Position numbers and translations under genes: made by a program. A stretch of DNA of 64,000 nt, taken from contig JBGCGF010000010.1 of the NCBI GenBank assembly GCA_045110575.1, forward strand, positions 49,736-113,735, given 5' to 3'. How positions within the stretch are numbered: position 1 is the first letter of the stretch; each line of letters opens with the position of its first letter. This DNA comes from CALDTK01 sp045110575 (GTDB lineage Bacteria; Bacteroidota; Bacteroidia; Chitinophagales; Saprospiraceae). Positions 42,720-51,507 of this stretch are shown here, piece after piece. The notes under the pieces were generated by a model, which saw only the letters and a program-made list of their open reading frames with translations, was not told where the DNA came from and searched no databases.

Positions 42720-44462
42720 ATGCTCAACTTCCTAAAGCTCCTAGGATTATTCCTTTTTCTATTTTCATTTTCAAATACCGTAGCCGCTCAAGTAATTTTA
42801 GAAGAGAATTTTGACGGCTACAAATATTCAGGTCGCGAAGGTTCTTCTGGCTTGCGAGGATTCGATTTTACAAAGGCATTTTCGGGACTTAGCACGATCC
42901 CGTATTGGCCGATTCAAGTATGCGGTTGCAACGATCCGCGTGACGAACATGCCGAATACTATCAGATTTGCGACGGCTATGATGTAGAGCCACATTCTGG
43001 ATACAACTACATCCGGATGACGTACGGAACGCGCAGGCGGCCGCCATCCAACGATAGCTATGGCGGATCACCCTACCTTACGTGGAAGACAGACGACACC
43101 CTTCGGGTCGGAAACGTGTATCGTCTTTCAACGTGGATATACCTGAGGCCAGATGATAAGGTTGAACCTGTTCGCATGGATAGCATGGCTCGTCATATTG
43201 GGGTCCAGTTTTTTCATCGGGAGCTTTCGCCAAAACCATTTGGCAATCTATACATCGGTGCGCAGCTCTTGATTGACACGGTGAGGTTTGGAGAATGGTA
43301 TGAAGTCAAATGGACCTTTGCTCCCACCTGCAATCTCTCCTACATGGCACTCGGAGTTTTTCGAAACAACCAAGGCCCTCCAACAAAAGGTTCGGCCGAT
43401 AAACTCGTCTGGTATCTCGATGATTTAAAGCTGGAGCAGCTTTTACCTGGCGTCATAGCGCCTGAAGACGCCGTTGGCGTTTGCCGATTTGAGGACAGTC
43501 TCTATGTTGTAGACATGCCTCAAGAGCTTAATGGCTTGAGCGTCTATTTTGCTTCTAATTCGAGTGAACTAGATGCGGCTTCAATCGAAGCGATGGCTGT
43601 TTTTGCGAAAGCGGTAAAGCAGTATCCAGGAACAACATTTACACTCGAAGGCTATGCCGATCAGCAGGCGGGTGACAATCAGCAACTGTCTGAAAGTCGT
43701 GTCGCTGCAGTACGAAAACATCTCGCAGACGTACACCGCATCTTACCCTTTCGAACACTGAGCGTAGGTTTTGGCGACAGCAAAAGTCAGCTCGTCCAAA
43801 ACGCCGAAGCACGTCGGGTGGATATCCGGACGGTTGCAATGCGTAATGCCTCTTTGATCCCGTATCGTTATGCACTTGAGCAATCTTGGGAGGGTAATAT
43901 TCCTGCAGCCTTGCGGGCTTTACGCATGTGGCAAGCGCATGCTCCTTTGGAGAAGCAGACACTCATTGCTTACGATCCGCGAGCTGCTGCAATTCAAGCC
44001 AGTCCAGCGTTTAAGGGACTGCAAAAACCGTTGAAGAAGTACTATCAATCCTTTCTTCAGCCGGAATATGCAAGGAGCTTGGACTCGCTTTGGCATGAAG
44101 ACCAGCGCTATCGTACACTTGACAAGTGGATCGGAAACCTAAACTTTTACCATGCTGAAATTGACTCAATAGACGTGAGATGGCAAGTCGACTTTGCGGT
44201 CGATTCAGCCGGCTATGTGGTACATGATAAAGAGGTGCTCGGTCGTGCGCTCGAACTTTTGGACGAATACGGCTGGCCAGAAATAGGTCAAGTAGGTAAG
44301 CGCGCCGCATCTGCTATTCCGCTCGCAATTATCCATTCAGAGGATAGGCAGTTGATCTCCAGCTATCTCCCCGTAATGAAACGCATGTGCCTTCGGGGAG
44401 AAGGTCATTGGCGTTTTGTGACCTACATGGAAAATCGGCTAAAACGTCTTGAGGAGAAGTAG
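42720..44462 (+). CDS. Secreted OmpA-domain protein with C-terminal DUF6624-like domain
   Basis: 580 residues from ATG 42720 (MLNFLKLLGLFLFLFSFSN; signal peptide to about residue 24). Residues about 26-245 are a beta-rich region with aromatic and WYLDDLKLEQ features, like carbohydrate-binding jelly rolls. Residues about 265-370 form an OmpA peptidoglycan-binding domain (VYFASNSSELDAAS, LEGYADQQAGDNQQLSESRV, NAEARRVDIR). Residues about 380-580 resemble DUF6624 (LLDEYGWPEIGQVGKRAASAIPLAIIHSE). It probably tethers to peptidoglycan in the periplasm. The role of the C-terminal part is unknown. Confidence 0.82.
   Translation: MLNFLKLLGLFLFLFSFSNTVAAQVILEENFDGYKYSGREGSSGLRGFDFTKAFSGLSTIPYWPIQVCGCNDPRDEHAEYYQICDGYDVEPHSGYNYIRMTYGTRRRPPSNDSYGGSPYLTWKTDDTLRVGNVYRLSTWIYLRPDDKVEPVRMDSMARHIGVQFFHRELSPKPFGNLYIGAQLLIDTVRFGEWYEVKWTFAPTCNLSYMALGVFRNNQGPPTKGSADKLVWYLDDLKLEQLLPGVIAPEDAVGVCRFEDSLYVVDMPQELNGLSVYFASNSSELDAASIEAMAVFAKAVKQYPGTTFTLEGYADQQAGDNQQLSESRVAAVRKHLADVHRILPFRTLSVGFGDSKSQLVQNAEARRVDIRTVAMRNASLIPYRYALEQSWEGNIPAALRALRMWQAHAPLEKQTLIAYDPRAAAIQASPAFKGLQKPLKKYYQSFLQPEYARSLDSLWHEDQRYRTLDKWIGNLNFYHAEIDSIDVRWQVDFAVDSAGYVVHDKEVLGRALELLDEYGWPEIGQVGKRAASAIPLAIIHSEDRQLISSYLPVMKRMCLRGEGHWRFVTYMENRLKRLEEK
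43223..43236 (-). repeat. 14-mer GTTTTGGCGAAAGC, inside the OmpA-type gene
   Basis: Exact copy, read here in a different frame (LSPKP). A one-mismatch copy lies at 43768-43781. Confidence 0.9.
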
Positions 44463-44481
44463 AATGAGATCCGAGCTATTT

Positions 44482-44545
44482 ATGTGGCCCGACCGTAATG
44501 AGGTCCGACTGTAATGTGGCCCGACCGTAATGTGGTCCGACCGTT
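44482..44545 (+). repeat. Four tandem 16-bp units, ATGTGGYCCGACCGTA
   Basis: Units begin at 44482, 44498, 44514 and 44530. Units 1 and 3 are identical; unit 2 differs at three positions; unit 4 (ATGTGGTCCGACCGTT) is identical to 42643-42658 upstream of the same gene. Confidence 0.9.
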
Positions 44546-44619
44546 GTACGGACGACCATAAAACAGTCAAACCACCTATGGTATAGAGTTGCTTTAGATT
44601 AGACAAGTACCTTCGCGCC

Positions 44620-45324
44620 ATGCGTATTTTCACTCTTCTCTTTTTGTCGGTTGCTTTCATGGCGACGAGCTGCTCAAGTCCAGAAACTTCGACGGTAGAA
44701 ACCGAGGCACCCCAGAGGTCAGTCTTTGTGCCAGAGACTCTAATAGACAGTATTGCTTTTGTGCACGGTTTTGACTACTGGCAAGACGTGCAGCAGATCG
44801 ATTTTCGCTTTGATATTGACATCAATGGTGAGGGGAAGTTGCAACGTGAATGGTCTTGGTTTCCTAAGACAGACAGTGTTGTCCGAACCCTAGAAGGCGT
44901 CACCGAATCAATTGTCAGAAACACATCAATCGACAGCACAGACCTTTCTATTGACGGTCAGTTCATCAACGATAGCTACTGGTTGTTGATGCCGTACTAC
45001 TTGGTTTGGAGCAAGGACGGCTATACGTCTGTCATCGATCGAAATGCGACGTCTCCTATGACGGATGAGCAGCGCACGAAGCTTACCGTTCAATACGGCT
45101 CAGACGGTGGTTACACGCCTGGTGATGCATACGACTTGTATGTCGATGCGAGCTACCAATTGAAAGAATGGACTTTCCGTAAAGGCGGCCAAACGGAAGC
45201 TAGCATGACCATGGATTGGTCTGACTATCGTACGATCGAAAACCTCGTTCTTCCTGCAGATCACAAAGGCAAGGATGTCCTTCGAATTTACCATCCAGTT
45301 GTGCGAGTGATTACTGCAAAGTAG
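44620..45324 (+). CDS. Lipoprotein of unknown function
   Basis: 234 residues with a lipoprotein signal MRIFTLLFLSVAFMATSC. The mature part is beta-rich and has repeated W-rich segments (WSWFPKTD, YYLVWSKDGY, YQLKEWTFRKGG). These suggest a beta-barrel or sandwich fold like those of some periplasmic lipoproteins that bind lipids. No family is recognised. A TACCTTCG sequence (44608-44615), close to TAnnTTTG, lies just before the start. A terminator follows at 45387. Confidence 0.7.
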   Translation: MRIFTLLFLSVAFMATSCSSPETSTVETEAPQRSVFVPETLIDSIAFVHGFDYWQDVQQIDFRFDIDINGEGKLQREWSWFPKTDSVVRTLEGVTESIVRNTSIDSTDLSIDGQFINDSYWLLMPYYLVWSKDGYTSVIDRNATSPMTDEQRTKLTVQYGSDGGYTPGDAYDLYVDASYQLKEWTFRKGGQTEASMTMDWSDYRTIENLVLPADHKGKDVLRIYHPVVRVITAK

Positions 45325-45386
45325 AGTACTAGCTACGATCTGGTTCAGCGGGCTTTAGCCCGCAGCGTATCGATCATAGCAAATAG

Positions 45387-45423
45387 AAATGGCTTGCATC
45401 CGAGAGGATGCAAGCCATTTTTT
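45387..45423. terminator. Bidirectional intrinsic terminator
   Basis: A perfect 15-bp stem (AAATGGCTTGCATCC, 45387-45401, with 45406-45420), a GAGA loop, and a T-run to 45423. Lies between convergent genes. Confidence 0.92.
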
Positions 45424-45442
45424 AATTCACACAACATACTCC

Positions 45443-46966
45443 TTATGAAAGCCTAAACTTCACAGGAAGATGGAATCGTACTTGAACATCTTTTCCTTGC
45501 TGCTTGCCAGGGATCCATTGCGGCATTTCTGAAGTGAGCTTCAATAGTTCCATTTCGATGTCTTTGGCTACTTGACCGAGTTCGTCTGTTGAAGGGTTTC
45601 TTACAACTTCCGATTCTAGCAATTCTCCATCCGTACCGACAATAAAGCTGACAACTGCAGTTCCTTCGATGCCTGCATCTCTTGCAGATTTCGGATATTT
45701 AATATTGCCGTAGATGAACGTAAGCATTTCTTTCATTGAGCACTGTTGGAGTTCTTTGTCTGCAAGACCATTGTTCTCGCAGCCTGGAAATCTTGGCATC
45801 TCATCTACTAATTTGTAAACTGTTTGGTTGCGGAACATTTCAGTTGGTGGAGGAGGTGGTGGAGGAGGGATTTGGAAATTCTCCAATGCTGGGCCACTTA
45901 GTTGTTTTTGAATGGACTTACTTCTGTTCGTTCCTTCTTCCTCGTAGTTATATACGACCGTTACTGATTCTTTCTTGGTCTCAGGGTCAAAAATCATTAC
46001 TGTGTCGACACTGGTCAAAGTCATTCCTTCTACGTCCGATGCGTCTGCAGCGCTGAGTAAATCACCTTCCATTTGGTCGGCAATGAGGTTGGCTACTTCG
46101 GTATCATCAATTTCTTCTTTGGTGCAAGCGGCTACAACGAGAAGCAAGCAGAGTAGGGCAGCGCCGAGGCGCCAGAGTTGGTTTTGGCGAAAGCTGTGAG
46201 TCATCATGGCAAAACGTGTTTTTAGAGGTGAGTGCGCGAAAGACGCAACGAGTGATAGGTTAGGAGCACCCAACTGTTGACGAAGCAAAACTTCGCGATA
46301 CGAGCGGGCATCAATTTCTGTGAGGGTGTGAGCATCGGCTTGGAACTCATGTACGAGACGGAGTTCGCGGCGCAACACATAGGCAAGCGGATGAAACCAG
46401 GCAAGGGTTACCACAACACTTGCCAGTACATTGTCAATGGCATGGAAGTGCGTGTAGTGGGCGGTCTCGTGCCTCGCCAAAACCTCCTGCTCAGATGTGC
46501 TCAAGGCGTTCCAATCGGAGACAAAGAGAGATTTAGCAAACGAGAAGGGCGCTATTGGTCTACCGGTATCTCGAATTGTTAGTTCGCCAGAAGCAGAAAC
46601 AACCGTACTCTTTCGATAAAGCTGGATCAAGCGAAAAACACTAAAAGCGAGCAATCCAAGAGCCGCAGCACCTCCACATGCGTACAGAATGAGCCACCAA
46701 GGAGTCGCGGTAGCTTCTGCAACGGCAGGCGTTCCACTTGCCGTAATGACCACTCCAGGGAGTTGTATCACCGCATTTCGAATCAGCGCTGGTAAAGCTT
46801 CCGGTCCGCCAGACCAAACAGGAATGAACGGAACGAACAGTCCGCCGAGTAGGGTAGTGAGCAAAAACGCTCGGTTGAAACCGTAAGCAGGGACCTTCTT
46901 AAGTAAGCCGAGGTAAAGTGCAAGTCCAGTTGCCCAGACCAGTGTGACAGTCAATAAGTACATCAT
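45443..46966 (-). CDS. M56-family (BlaR1-like) membrane peptidase with TonB C-terminal domain
   Basis: 507 residues. N-terminal helices (about 1-20, 33-52, 95-117) surround a zinc peptidase domain with HETAH (the HExxH motif) followed by HFHAIDN. A further helix (about 270-290) ends AACTKEE. The C-terminal ~95 residues are a TonB-like domain (IKYPKSARDAGIEGTAVVSFIVGTDG). Such proteins pair with BlaI-type repressors and may link energy transduction to a signal. Its ATG overlaps the BlaI stop (TAATG), so the two are coupled. A 14-mer copy lies within it. Confidence 0.9.
   Translation of the reverse strand: MMYLLTVTLVWATGLALYLGLLKKVPAYGFNRAFLLTTLLGGLFVPFIPVWSGGPEALPALIRNAVIQLPGVVITASGTPAVAEATATPWWLILYACGGAAALGLLAFSVFRLIQLYRKSTVVSASGELTIRDTGRPIAPFSFAKSLFVSDWNALSTSEQEVLARHETAHYTHFHAIDNVLASVVVTLAWFHPLAYVLRRELRLVHEFQADAHTLTEIDARSYREVLLRQQLGAPNLSLVASFAHSPLKTRFAMMTHSFRQNQLWRLGAALLCLLLVVAACTKEEIDDTEVANLIADQMEGDLLSAADASDVEGMTLTSVDTVMIFDPETKKESVTVVYNYEEEGTNRSKSIQKQLSGPALENFQIPPPPPPPPTEMFRNQTVYKLVDEMPRFPGCENNGLADKELQQCSMKEMLTFIYGNIKYPKSARDAGIEGTAVVSFIVGTDGELLESEVVRNPSTDELGQVAKDIEMELLKLTSEMPQWIPGKQQGKDVQVRFHLPVKFRLS
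46181..46194 (+). repeat. 14-mer GTTTTGGCGAAAGC, inside M56 gene
   Basis: Exact copy; coding strand (minus) reads it as SFRQN in a third frame. Confidence 0.9.
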
Positions 46967-47343
46967 TATACTGCTGGTTTTTGATCGTCCGAATCTGCAT
47001 CGAGCATAGACTCGATGTCGGTTAGACTTAGGTTTTCGCGTTCAGCTAAGAAGGAGACGAGCTTGGCGGGGTTGCCTCCGAAGAATCGTTCGATAAAGCT
47101 GCTGAGTCGGTTGGCGGAATAATCCGTTTTGGCGACAGCTGGCTGATAAACGTACGTGCGTCCAAAGGCTTCAAATTTCAGAAAGCCCTTGTCGACGAGT
47201 ATGCGTAAAACTGTAGAGATGGTCGTTGGCTTGGCCACGGATCCAGCTTTCGCCAAAACCTCTCTCACGTCGCCGGCACTTCCTTTTCCTAAGTCCCAAA
47301 CGGCCTGCATGACTTCTTCTTCACCCTGGGTTAATCGTTTCAT
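46966..47343 (-). CDS. BlaI/MecI-family transcriptional repressor
   Basis: 125 residues. The N-terminal winged helix (LTQGEEEVMQAVWDLGKGSAGDVREVLA, then TTISTVLRILVDKGFL) is typical of the BlaI/MecI family. The C-terminal dimerisation helices follow (RLSSFIERFFGGNPAKLVSFLAE). It is coupled to the M56 peptidase gene. Its probable operator lies just upstream (47358-47390). In this phylum such pairs often control cell-envelope genes rather than beta-lactamases. The copy of the 14-mer here encodes VLAKA. Confidence 0.93.
   Translation of the reverse strand: MKRLTQGEEEVMQAVWDLGKGSAGDVREVLAKAGSVAKPTTISTVLRILVDKGFLKFEAFGRTYVYQPAVAKTDYSANRLSSFIERFFGGNPAKLVSFLAERENLSLTDIESMLDADSDDQKPAV
47246..47259 (-). 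repeat. 14-mer GTTTTGGCGAAAGC, inside the BlaI gene
   Basis: Exact copy in the opposite orientation relative to coding sense compared with most other intragenic copies; it encodes VLAKA. A one-mismatch copy (GTTTTGGCGACAGC) lies at 47126-47139 in the same gene. Confidence 0.9.
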
Positions 47344-47357
47344 GGACGCAATGTATA

Positions 47358-47390
47358 ACTAAAAATATAGTCATGCGACTAAAAACATAG
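47358..47390. promoter_or_regulatory. Probable BlaI operator
   Basis: Two 13-nt direct repeats, ACTAAAAATATAG (47358-47370) and ACTAAAAACATAG (47378-47390), start 20 nt apart (two helical turns), each with CTA...TAG symmetry. TAGTC-ATGC-GACTA also forms an inverted repeat between them. They lie 14 nt upstream of the BlaI start codon. Confidence 0.65.
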
Positions 47391-47503
47391 ATTATCTCAT
47401 TTCAACAACCTTAAGATCTCGGTAACACGGCCGCAACTAAACGATAAGAGACCTCGGTATTTCTTTGTATCAATCGAAAAATCAACGCTTAAAGTCTTTT
47501 GTC

Positions 47504-48178
47504 ATGCGCTACTCACTTTACTTACTCGCCCTTCTTGTCGCGATAGCTTCAATCTCTTGCAACCGCCGTGCATACGTTGCTGACAATTTTGAAGAGCGCA
47601 CTGCCGATCACCTTTCAATTGCGGTTATTCCTTTTGATGTGCTCAACACTGGTCGTCGCACGAAAAGGATGACTGAAGAATTTATGGAGCAGCAGCGTGC
47701 ATGGGAGGCAGAGGCCTTTCAGCAAGATCTCGTCGATAGGATCATGCGGAGAGCTACTCGGAATCGCCGATTGGTAGTAGACATGCAGGCAACCACTCAA
47801 ACAAATATTTTACTCGCTGACGCAGGTATTTCTTTGGTTGATGCGCATGATTACACCGCAGCCGAGCTTACTAAAATACTTGGTGTAGATGCGGTTGTCA
47901 TGGCCTCAGTCCAAAAGAATAAGGTCTTAACCGATGTTGAATCTGCAGCGGTTTCTGTATTAACTGCGGTTCTCAATGCTCCAGATGCTGGCTTGAACCG
48001 TACGTACGAAATTGACATGCGCGTAACGGTGCTTGATAAAATGGGAGCAACGCTGTACAACGACGCATCTCGTATCGAGATAGATTTCATCTCCACCCCA
48101 GATGAAGCGATCTCTAGAGTCAATAATCGCCTCATCCGTAAGTTTCCTTACATCGAGAAGGTGAAGCAGAAACTCTAA
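47504..48178 (+). CDS. Lipoprotein of unknown function (CsgG/GNA1162-like fold possible)
   Basis: 224 residues from ATG 47504 (MRYSLYLLALLVAIASISC, lipobox). The frame to 47465 adds 13 residues. The rest has an alternating alpha/beta pattern (LSIAVIPFDV, KILGVDAVVMASVQKN, YEIDMRVTVLDK) like periplasmic lipoproteins of the CsgG/GNA1162 type that report a named pathway by presence or level. I cannot assign it more closely. Its promoter faces away from the BlaI operator and may share it. A terminator follows at 48201. Confidence 0.7.
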   Translation: MRYSLYLLALLVAIASISCNRRAYVADNFEERTADHLSIAVIPFDVLNTGRRTKRMTEEFMEQQRAWEAEAFQQDLVDRIMRRATRNRRLVVDMQATTQTNILLADAGISLVDAHDYTAAELTKILGVDAVVMASVQKNKVLTDVESAAVSVLTAVLNAPDAGLNRTYEIDMRVTVLDKMGATLYNDASRIEIDFISTPDEAISRVNNRLIRKFPYIEKVKQKL

Positions 48179-48200
48179 AGTCCCTCATCTTTTGACGCTC

Positions 48201-48237
48201 AACCCTGAAAGCATTAATCCTGTTTTCAGGGTTTTTT
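48201..48237 (+). terminator. Intrinsic terminator after the lipoprotein gene
   Basis: AACCCTGAAA (48201-48210) pairs with TTTCAGGGTT (48224-48233), followed by T-rich sequence. Confidence 0.85.
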
Positions 48238-48286
48238 ATGCCCCAAAGTGCCTTGAAACTCAAGCTCGGTCTAGTTTTCGTTAGTT

Positions 48287-48300
48287 GTTTTGGCGAAAGC
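48287..48300 (+). repeat. 14-mer GTTTTGGCGAAAGC, intergenic copy before acn
   Basis: Exact copy between the terminator at 48201-48237 and aconitase. Confidence 0.9.
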
Positions 48301-48444
48301 CGAAAGGTCCTCGCAATGCGGGGCTGAAGTCTCGTTTGTAAAGGGTTTGCAGAAGTCACAACCAACATGCCCTGTATTACGTACTTTTGACCAACATCCT
48401 CACATGAGCACTTGTGCTCATACACACGTAAACTACCACGCTCC

Positions 48445-50733
48445 ATGGCGTTTGATCTTGATCTCATTAAGCAGGTGTACGCAGACCTGCCAGCGAAAAT
48501 TGCCGAAGCCCGCAAGGAACTCGGTCGTCCGCTCACCCTTACAGAGAAAATCCTCTACTCCCACTTGCACGCGGAAAGCCCGATGAACAAGTATGGTCGT
48601 GGAAAGGATTACGTCATGTTTGCTCCCGATCGTGTAGCAATGCAAGATGCAACCGCTCAAATGGCGTTGCTTCAGTTCATGATGGCTGGAAAGGACAAGG
48701 TTGCTGTACCAAGTACAGTTCACTGTGACCACCTGATTCAAGCAAAGCTTGGAGCAGACAAGGATCTCCAAAACGCAATCAATACGAGTAACGAGGTTTT
48801 CAACTTCCTCGAGTCTGTATCTGATAAGTATGGCATCGGCTTCTGGGCACCAGGCGCTGGTATCATTCACCAAGTAGTACTTGAGAATTATGCATTCCCT
48901 GGTGGAATGATGATCGGTACTGATTCACACACCGTGAATGCTGGAGGTCTAGGCATGGTTGCTATCGGAGTCGGTGGTGCTGATGCCGTTGATGTGATGG
49001 CTGGAATGGCTTGGGAGCTTAAAATGCCTAAGCAAATCGGTGTTAAGCTCACCGGAAAGCTTTCTGGTTGGTCTTCTCCAAAGGACGTCATCCTGAAGGT
49101 TGCTGACATTCTCACCGTTAAAGGTGGAACGGGAGCGATCGTTGAGTACTTCGGCCCAGGCGCGGTTTCACTCAGTTGTACAGGAAAAGGTACCATTTGT
49201 AACATGGGAGCTGAGATTGGAGCTACGACTTCAACGTTTGGCTACGATGCTTCAATGAGCCGCTACCTCCGCGCTACAGATCGTGAGGACATTGCTGACT
49301 TGGCTGATCAAGTTCAAGAGCACCTCACGGCAGACCCTGAGTGCTACGCTGATCCAGAAAAGTACTTCGACCAAATCATCGAAATCAACCTCGATGAGCT
49401 TACGCCGCGGATCAACGGTCCGTTCACGCCAGACTTGTCTACACTCGCTGGTAAGGACATGACTGCAGCAGCAACAACAAATGATTGGCCACTTGACGTG
49501 GAGTGGGGGCTTATCGGATCTTGTACCAACTCTTCTTACGAAGACCTCTCAAGAGCCGCATCAATCGCTCAACAGGCGATCGACAAAGGACTCAAAACAA
49601 AAGCTGAATTCGGAATTAACCCGGGATCTGAAACGGTGCGCTTCACAGCGGAACGTGACGGTATCATTCAGGTATTCGAGAAGCTCGGCGCTACGATCTT
49701 CACGAACGCATGTGGACCGTGTATCGGCCAGTGGGCTCGTTACAACGATCCTGAAAATGCACCGAAGAACTCAATCATCCACTCTTTCAACCGCAACTTC
49801 TCGAAGCGTGCGGACGGAAACCCGAACACGCACGCATTCGTTGCGTCACCGGAATTGGTAGCAGCAATTGCTATTTCTGGACGTTTGGACTTCAACCCAA
49901 TGAAGGATACGCTTACCAACGAAGCTGGTGAGCAAGTCAAGCTTGATGAGCCTACTGGTTGGGAGCTTCCTCCAAAAGGATTTGATGTTGAAGAAAATGG
50001 TTTCAACGCTCCAGCTGAAGACGGATCAGGTATCAGCGTTGTCGTTGCTCCTGATAGCAAGCGTCTACAGTTACTGACACCTTTTACGCCAATGACTGTT
50101 GCTGAGGTAACGGACATGCGTCTACTTATCAAGGCAAAAGGTAAGTGTACCACAGACCACATCTCTATGGCTGGCCCATGGTTGAAGTACCGTGGACACC
50201 TCGAGAACATCTCTGAGAACTGTCTCATTGGTGCAGTTAACTACTACAGCGAGGCTGTAAATAGTGTAGCTAACTATGCTGGTGGTGGAGATCCTGAGTT
50301 CATGGCTGTGCCTACTTCAGGTCGCACATATCGTGATGCAGGAATCGGAACCATTGTTTTCGGTGAAGAGAACTACGGTGAAGGATCAAGTCGCGAGCAC
50401 GCTGCAATGGAGCCACGCTTCCTTGGTGTGAAAGCGGTAATCGTGAAGAGCTTCGCTCGTATTCACGAGACAAACTTGAAGAAGCAAGGCATGCTCGGAC
50501 TTACGTTCGTAGACAAGGCCGACTACGACAAGGTGCGTCAAGATGACAAGATCACGATAACTGATTTCGCGACATTCTCACCTGGTAAGCACCTCACGAT
50601 TCGTCTCGATCATGCAGACGGAACGACCGAGTCTTTCCCAGTTCAGCACACCTACAATGCAGCTCAAATCGATTGGGTACGCGCAGGTTCTGCACTAAAT
50701 AAGATCCGTGAAGAGATGGTAACGACTTCTTAA
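48445..50733 (+). CDS. acn: Aconitate hydratase (mitochondrial-like type)
   Basis: 762 residues from ATG 48445 (MAFDLDLIKQVYADL). The frame to 48412 adds 11 residues and is less likely. Iron-sulphur ligands are C in IGSCTNSSYED and the two cysteines in NACGPCIGQW; substrate elements include DSHTVNAGGLG, TTDHISMAGPW and EGSSREHAAMEPRFLG. It interconverts citrate and isocitrate in the TCA cycle and would need a 4Fe-4S cluster. The gene is followed by a terminator and then mscL. Confidence 0.96.
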   Translation: MAFDLDLIKQVYADLPAKIAEARKELGRPLTLTEKILYSHLHAESPMNKYGRGKDYVMFAPDRVAMQDATAQMALLQFMMAGKDKVAVPSTVHCDHLIQAKLGADKDLQNAINTSNEVFNFLESVSDKYGIGFWAPGAGIIHQVVLENYAFPGGMMIGTDSHTVNAGGLGMVAIGVGGADAVDVMAGMAWELKMPKQIGVKLTGKLSGWSSPKDVILKVADILTVKGGTGAIVEYFGPGAVSLSCTGKGTICNMGAEIGATTSTFGYDASMSRYLRATDREDIADLADQVQEHLTADPECYADPEKYFDQIIEINLDELTPRINGPFTPDLSTLAGKDMTAAATTNDWPLDVEWGLIGSCTNSSYEDLSRAASIAQQAIDKGLKTKAEFGINPGSETVRFTAERDGIIQVFEKLGATIFTNACGPCIGQWARYNDPENAPKNSIIHSFNRNFSKRADGNPNTHAFVASPELVAAIAISGRLDFNPMKDTLTNEAGEQVKLDEPTGWELPPKGFDVEENGFNAPAEDGSGISVVVAPDSKRLQLLTPFTPMTVAEVTDMRLLIKAKGKCTTDHISMAGPWLKYRGHLENISENCLIGAVNYYSEAVNSVANYAGGGDPEFMAVPTSGRTYRDAGIGTIVFGEENYGEGSSREHAAMEPRFLGVKAVIVKSFARIHETNLKKQGMLGLTFVDKADYDKVRQDDKITITDFATFSPGKHLTIRLDHADGTTESFPVQHTYNAAQIDWVRAGSALNKIREEMVTTS

Positions 50734-50742
50734 ACGACTTAA

Positions 50743-50767
50743 GAGTCAAGGGTTTACCCCTTGATTC
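50743..50767 (+). terminator. Hairpin after aconitase
   Basis: GAGTCAAGGG pairs with CCCTTGATTC (one G-T pair) 10 nt after the acn stop. No T-tract, so it may protect the mRNA end. Confidence 0.6.
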
Positions 50768-50777
50768 ATATACTAAC

Positions 50778-50815
50778 AATGGGCTTCTAGAGTAATCTGG
50801 GAGCCCATTTTGATT
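50778..50815 (+). terminator. Intrinsic terminator for acn
   Basis: AATGGGCT (50778-50785) pairs with AGCCCATT (50802-50809) and is followed by a T-rich stretch. Confidence 0.75.
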
Positions 50816-50957
50816 TTAGTATGTTTTTTTAATGTGTTATGACAATTAATTCAAAGTTAGATGTATCATTGTATCAATCCCAACAAGTCTCTTAAACACT
50901 AATTGACGGCCTCTTCTACTAGATTAGGCCTCTTCTGATTCATTTAAATCAACAAAC

Positions 50958-51362
50958 ATGTTCAAGGAATTCAAGGACTTCATCATGACGGGCAACGTCG
51001 TCGACCTAGCTGTAGCCGTAATTTTGGCAGGAGCTGTAGGTCTAGTTGTCAACGGTTTCACTAACGATATCGTTATGCCTCTTATCGGACACGTCATGGG
51101 CGGTGCTGATTTTGCAGACATGAAACACATACTCTCTCCAGCTATCATGGCTGCAGACGGAACAGTTGCTACTCCAGAAAATGCAGTCCGTTACGGAGCA
51201 TGGGTCAACACAATCATCAACTTGATTATTGTTGGATTCGTACTCTTCATGATGGTGAAAGGATACAACAGCACAAAAGCTCCTGAGCCAGAAGCTGCTC
51301 CAGCTGGTCCTTCTCAGGAAGACCTTCTTGGTGAGATTCGCGATCTTCTCGCAAAGCGCTAG
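50958..51362 (+). CDS. mscL: Large-conductance mechanosensitive channel MscL
   Basis: 134 residues. TM1 spans VVDLAVAVILAGAVGLVVN; the loop holds MPLIGHVMGGADFADMKH; TM2 spans NTIINLIIVGFVLFMMVKGYN; the C-terminal amphipathic helix is QEDLLGEIRDLLAKR. MscL opens under high membrane tension to release solutes and protect from hypo-osmotic shock. Typical length. A terminator follows directly. Confidence 0.96.
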   Translation: MFKEFKDFIMTGNVVDLAVAVILAGAVGLVVNGFTNDIVMPLIGHVMGGADFADMKHILSPAIMAADGTVATPENAVRYGAWVNTIINLIIVGFVLFMMVKGYNSTKAPEPEAAPAGPSQEDLLGEIRDLLAKR

Positions 51363-51400
51363 TTCATCTAGCCACCTGTTTCAATAGATTTGAAGCACCT

Positions 51401-51437
51401 AAAGGGGGTTGTCGAAAGACAAGCCCCTTTCTGTTTT
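51401..51437 (+). terminator. Intrinsic terminator after mscL
   Basis: A 13-bp stem with one mismatch (left AAAGGGGGTTGTC at 51401-51413, right to 51430), a GAAA tetraloop, and a T-run. Confidence 0.9.
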
Positions 51438-51507
51438 TAGGCTAGTATTTGCCCCGTAGGTGCTATCATCGCAGGAATTCTTATCCAGACTCTAAAGCGT
51501 TTGAAAC

